Positions 61,622 to 64,000 of a stretch of DNA of 64,000 nucleotides are shown here, in pieces (positions within the stretch are counted from its first letter, which is position 1; each line of letters starts with the position of its first letter). The stretch spans positions 28,369 through 92,368 of the forward strand of contig JAFQSY010000075.1 of assembly GCA_017409265.1 (NCBI GenBank), in the 5' to 3' direction. A program made the position numbers and the translations under genes. The notes beneath the pieces were generated by a model, which had not been told where the DNA came from, ran no database searches, and saw only the letters and a list, made by a program, of their open reading frames with translations. Origin of the DNA: Clostridia bacterium (GTDB lineage Bacteria; Bacillota; Clostridia; Oscillospirales; Acutalibacteraceae).

Positions 61622-63088
61622 TCACTTTAAACCATATTTTTTTATTGTTTTGGGGTACATATGCGAATACCAGAAAATATATATAAACTCATGTAGTGCG
61701 GTGAAACCATTGACCCAAAAGCTTATCGGACCTTTGAGTGATATTGCGTGAAGTCCGCTTGAGACAGTCTGTTTTGCAAAATCAAATGATTTTCCTGTTT
61801 TTAATGCGTTTTTATTGGTGAAGCCTTTCCAGTTATACCAGCACCTTATTACTTTGAGGTCTCTGTCAGGCACACACGAATAATTCATACCCATACTTTC
61901 TGTTGCTACCGTTTTGCACATTTCCTGTATTGTACCGGAATTATTTATTTTGCCCTCGGAAAGAAGCTCATTGAAAAATTCGGTGCCAGGAAGCGGAGTA
62001 AAATGATAAAGCGTTGAAAAACTGGCATCGGCATCGTTTATCAATTTAATAGTTTCCTTAATTTGTTTTTCAGTTTCTCCGGGAAAGCCGACTATGAATG
62101 AAGCGATTGTTATATATCCGATTTCTTTGAGAATCTTAAATGTAGGCGCAATTTTATCAAAATCAATATTCTTTTTTATTTTTTTTAGCATTTCCTTTGA
62201 ACCGCTTTCAATGCCAAAGAGTATCCATCGGCATCCGGCATCATACATGGTTTTGAAATCTTCTTTGTCAAACATTCCTATGCGAAGCTGAATCCCCCAA
62301 TGAAAATCAAGCGAATTTTCACGGATTATTCTGCAAAATTCAAGCATATCGGATCTTTTTATGCACCATAATTCGTCGGAAAAAAATATTCCGTCAACTC
62401 CATAATTTTTTGTCAGAAACTTTATTTCTTCTATGACATGTTCAGTCGGTCTTTTTCTGTGTGTGCTTTTATGAAAAACAGCATTTGAGCAAAAAGCGCA
62501 ACAGCACGGGCAGCCTTTTGAAGAATAAAGATACATCATTCTACTGCATCCCATGTATGTTTGTAAATATTTTTTTACATCAATCAATGACCAATCTGAA
62601 ATAGGAAAGTCGCTTAAATCTGCAAATTCACGCGACGGATTATATATGGTTTCACCGTCTTTTTTATATGCAATTCCATGTATGCCTTCAAGTCCAAGTG
62701 GTGAAGAGATATTATCAGCAATCTCTTTCCATGTAATTTCTCCTTCGCCGATACTTACGGCATCAACAAAATTGTTTTTCAGAACGGTATCAGTCTGCAT
62801 GGAAGGAAGCTGACCGCCCCATATAACAGTAATTCCCCTTTCTTTAAGTGCTTTAGAAATCTTTATTGCATCTTTGAGTCCTCGTGATGACATAACGGAA
62901 ATGCCTGCAACATCGGGAATGAAATCTTTCAGAATTTTGTTCAGTTTTTGTCGGTTTACACATCGGTCATATATTTGCACATTATGTCCGTGATGCTTTA
63001 AATACGTTCCGATTGAAAGCAATCCGAGCGGATTGGACAGGGCACGTGTATAGTAGCCAACAGACGGATTTATCAGCAAAATATTCAT
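61622..63088 (-). CDS. B12-binding-type radical SAM protein
   Basis: A 488-residue protein with an N-terminal cobalamin-binding-like Rossmann domain (NILLINPSVGY, LGLLSIGTYLKHHGH, VAGISVMSSRG, VIWGGQLPSM) and a radical SAM domain with SKGCPCCCAFCSN, in which CxxxCxxC binds the [4Fe-4S] cluster. FGIESGSKEML and GFPGETEKQIKETI are further family motifs. Members include methyltransferases and ring-forming enzymes. The ATG at 63088 follows GAGGTG. It stands alone with its own promoter between the sugar region and an integrase remnant, so no substrate is suggested by context. Confidence 0.87.
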   Translation of the reverse strand: MNILLINPSVGYYTRALSNPLGLLSIGTYLKHHGHNVQIYDRCVNRQKLNKILKDFIPDVAGISVMSSRGLKDAIKISKALKERGITVIWGGQLPSMQTDTVLKNNFVDAVSIGEGEITWKEIADNISSPLGLEGIHGIAYKKDGETIYNPSREFADLSDFPISDWSLIDVKKYLQTYMGCSRMMYLYSSKGCPCCCAFCSNAVFHKSTHRKRPTEHVIEEIKFLTKNYGVDGIFFSDELWCIKRSDMLEFCRIIRENSLDFHWGIQLRIGMFDKEDFKTMYDAGCRWILFGIESGSKEMLKKIKKNIDFDKIAPTFKILKEIGYITIASFIVGFPGETEKQIKETIKLINDADASFSTLYHFTPLPGTEFFNELLSEGKINNSGTIQEMCKTVATESMGMNYSCVPDRDLKVIRCWYNWKGFTNKNALKTGKSFDFAKQTVSSGLHAISLKGPISFWVNGFTALHEFIYIFWYSHMYPKTIKKYGLK

Positions 63089-63151
63089 TTTTCGCACCTC
63101 GCAGAAGTGAATTTTCTCTGTTCCTCAAGTGATAATTTTACTTTTTAGAAA

Positions 63152-63180
63152 ATTGTATCATAGATAGTTTGATTTTTCAA
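63152..63180 (-). promoter_or_regulatory. Radical SAM gene promoter
   Basis: Minus strand TTGAAA (63175-63180), 17-base spacer, TACAAT (63152-63157). Confidence 0.65.
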
Positions 63181-63297
63181 TATAAAACCGAAATGTTAAA
63201 CATACAAGTGTGATTATATCTATTTTTCTGCTTATAAGGTTCACAATTTATTCTGTAATATAAGAATTATTTTAAATTATTTATTTATCAAAATAAT

Positions 63298-63507
63298 TTG
63301 CCTTATGTGACACTTCATTCTCTGCGACACACAAACGCAACACTAATGATTGCCGAGGGAACGGATGTATGCACAGTATCGAAAAGACTCGGACACGCAA
63401 ATACGGCTACAACATTGAACATTTATGCTCACGCCTTGAAGTCCAAAGACCGAGAAGCTGCGAACAATCTTGAATCCGTCTTGGGAAACTGTGCAAAAGT
63501 CGGCTAA
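63298..63507 (+). pseudogene. Truncated tyrosine recombinase (integrase C-terminus)
   Basis: Only the last 69 residues of a phage/ICE-type integrase remain, from LPYVTLHSLRHTNATL to the end. The box II HxLRHTNAT segment (His, Arg, His) and RLGHANTATTLNIYAHAL with the nucleophilic Tyr are present, but the N-terminal domains and the first catalytic Arg are missing. Upstream the frame is unrelated AT-rich DNA with a stop at 63256, and there is no ribosome site. It is an inactive relic of an old element. Confidence 0.9.
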
Positions 63508-63648
63508 AACACCGATTTTTGACCCACCCGAGGGAAATCGGAGGGAAATCCGAAAAATTAAGTGATTTTCAGCTAACTCCAAAAATTGATGATATGAGCG
63601 AATACGCTCGTTATTAACAGCCAATTCACTCTTAAATTAATAAAAATA

Positions 63649-63678
63649 AGACCTCACAAGCCGAAACTTGTAAGGTCT
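63649..63678 (-). terminator. Terminator, probably of a disrupted tRNA gene
   Basis: On the minus strand AGACCTTACAAG pairs with CTTGTGAGGTCT (one mismatch) around TTTCGG, then TTATTTTTATT. It lies immediately after a possible tRNA 3' end at 63681-63691. Confidence 0.7.
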
Positions 63679-63680
63679 GT

Positions 63681-63691
63681 TGGTGCGGATG
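63681..63691 (-). other. Possible attachment site: tRNA-Leu 3' end remnant
   Basis: TGGTGCGGATG read on the minus strand is CATCCGCACCA, the form of a tRNA acceptor 3' strand with discriminator A and CCA; its mate GCGGATG is a usual 5' start of tRNA-Leu. No T-arm or other tRNA part lies to the right, where element-like DNA begins. The remnant is only 11 bases, so chance is possible, but the adjacent terminator in the same orientation supports it. Confidence 0.4.
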
Positions 63692-63778
63692 TTCATAACA
63701 CAAGTAGTTCTCCGGTAATACATACATATTCTATCTTTCGTACTCTAACATATTTCCTCAGATATGGAGGAATACATA

Positions 63779-64000
63779 ATGTCAAATATAATTGAAGATT
63801 TCTATTACGGTAACCTTGAGCCGCAAGAAGTAAATAACGAATTGACGCCTAAACTCAAGAAAAAGCTGAGTAACCTTGCCGAAAAAGAAGAACGGCTTAC
63901 TGCAAGATTGAGCGGTGAGGATAAAGAACTGTTCCAAAACTATGTAAGTGCTTATTTTGAATTTTCAACAACGAGCAATGCAGACAGCTTTATATCAGGC
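63779..64000 (+). CDS. DUF6809-like protein, start only (runs off the window)
   Basis: An open frame from ATG 63779 behind GGAGG (8 bases) covers 74 residues to the window edge. The beginning MSNIIEDFYYGNLEPQE and the charged helical part after it resemble small proteins grouped as DUF6809 that are common in Tn1549/Tn916-type integrative elements; the family name is from memory. They are about 80-100 residues long, so nearly the whole protein is seen. No catalytic motif is visible. The position next to an integrase relic and the tRNA scar fits an element border. Confidence 0.65.
   Translation, partial: MSNIIEDFYYGNLEPQEVNNELTPKLKKKLSNLAEKEERLTARLSGEDKELFQNYVSAYFEFSTTSNADSFISG

Noticed and set aside
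63530-63550. Direct repeat GAGGGAAATC twice, one base apart
   Set aside because: It is short, occurs once, and has no further copies or array; it may be chance or part of the old element border.
63343-63624. Antisense frame of 93 residues across the integrase relic
   Set aside because: It is the reverse reading of the recombinase C-terminus and has no own start signals.
1-64000. CRISPR arrays, rRNA genes, complete tRNA genes, insertion sequences
   Set aside because: No regularly spaced repeats, no conserved rRNA stretches, no full tRNA cloverleaf and no transposase frame were seen.

Overview
The window looks like chromosome from a low-to-moderate GC, endospore-lineage Firmicute of class Clostridia, most likely an uncultured Oscillospirales/Ruminococcaceae-type gut bacterium. 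The evidence is a PolC-type replicase behind ispG, a spoIVB-spo0A pair, hrcA-grpE-dnaK-dnaJ under a CIRCE element, a SAM-I riboswitch on metK, lepA-hemW, many GPH-type sugar symporters and cytoplasmic glycosidases, and strong AGGAGG ribosome sites. No species can be named from the sequence alone.

Layout. 1-4.5 kb: end of ispG, then polC. 4.5-9.1 kb: a condensation-fold acyltransferase, a DUF6320-type zinc-ribbon membrane protein, an M20 peptidase of the carboxypeptidase S/PM20D1 type and glycerate kinase, all on the plus strand. 9.1-12.0 kb: a leftward copper operon, csoR then copA, with a CopZ-like chaperone fused in frame to the end of CopA. A perfect promoter carries the CsoR operator, and a candidate 90-nt small RNA or leader lies just upstream. 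12.3-14.4 kb: spoIVB and spo0A. 14.4-21.4 kb (minus strand): a secreted protein, hemW, lepA, a GPH symporter, a cytidylate-kinase-like protein and a GtrB-type glycosyltransferase. 21.6-28.4 kb (plus): the heat-shock operon, a HAD phosphatase, and the SAM riboswitch with metK.

28.4-61.5 kb is a carbohydrate and glycan region of short, often divergent transcription units. It holds a GPH symporter with a long charged tail, an FGGY kinase, a DUF4965/glutaminase-A-like enzyme, thioredoxin plus metallophosphoesterase, two different GH38 alpha-mannosidases, a phosphodiesterase of the alkaline phosphatase superfamily, an ECF sigma/anti-sigma pair, a TetM-like GTPase, a GH36 alpha-galactosidase, a GH2 beta-galactosidase with a lipoprotein and a Gfo/Idh/MocA oxidoreductase, and a heterodimeric ABC exporter. 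The last operon contains a beta-propeller/alpha-barrel protein of unknown function, a glycerophosphodiesterase, a pentose-phosphate-type epimerase and a ribokinase. The glycosidases lack signal peptides, so oligosaccharides are probably imported and cut inside the cell.

61.6-64 kb is accessory: a lone B12-type radical SAM protein, a truncated tyrosine recombinase, what looks like the 3' end of a tRNA-Leu with its terminator, and the start of a DUF6809-like gene typical of integrative elements. An integrated element probably continues to the right of the window.

The clearest less-expected items are the copA-copZ fusion that keeps an internal ribosome site, the small RNA candidate beside it, a hairpin at 40.5 kb that contains both a promoter and a ribosome site, the propeller/alpha-barrel operon, a TetM-like factor lacking the TetM loop residues, and the tRNA scar at 63.68 kb.
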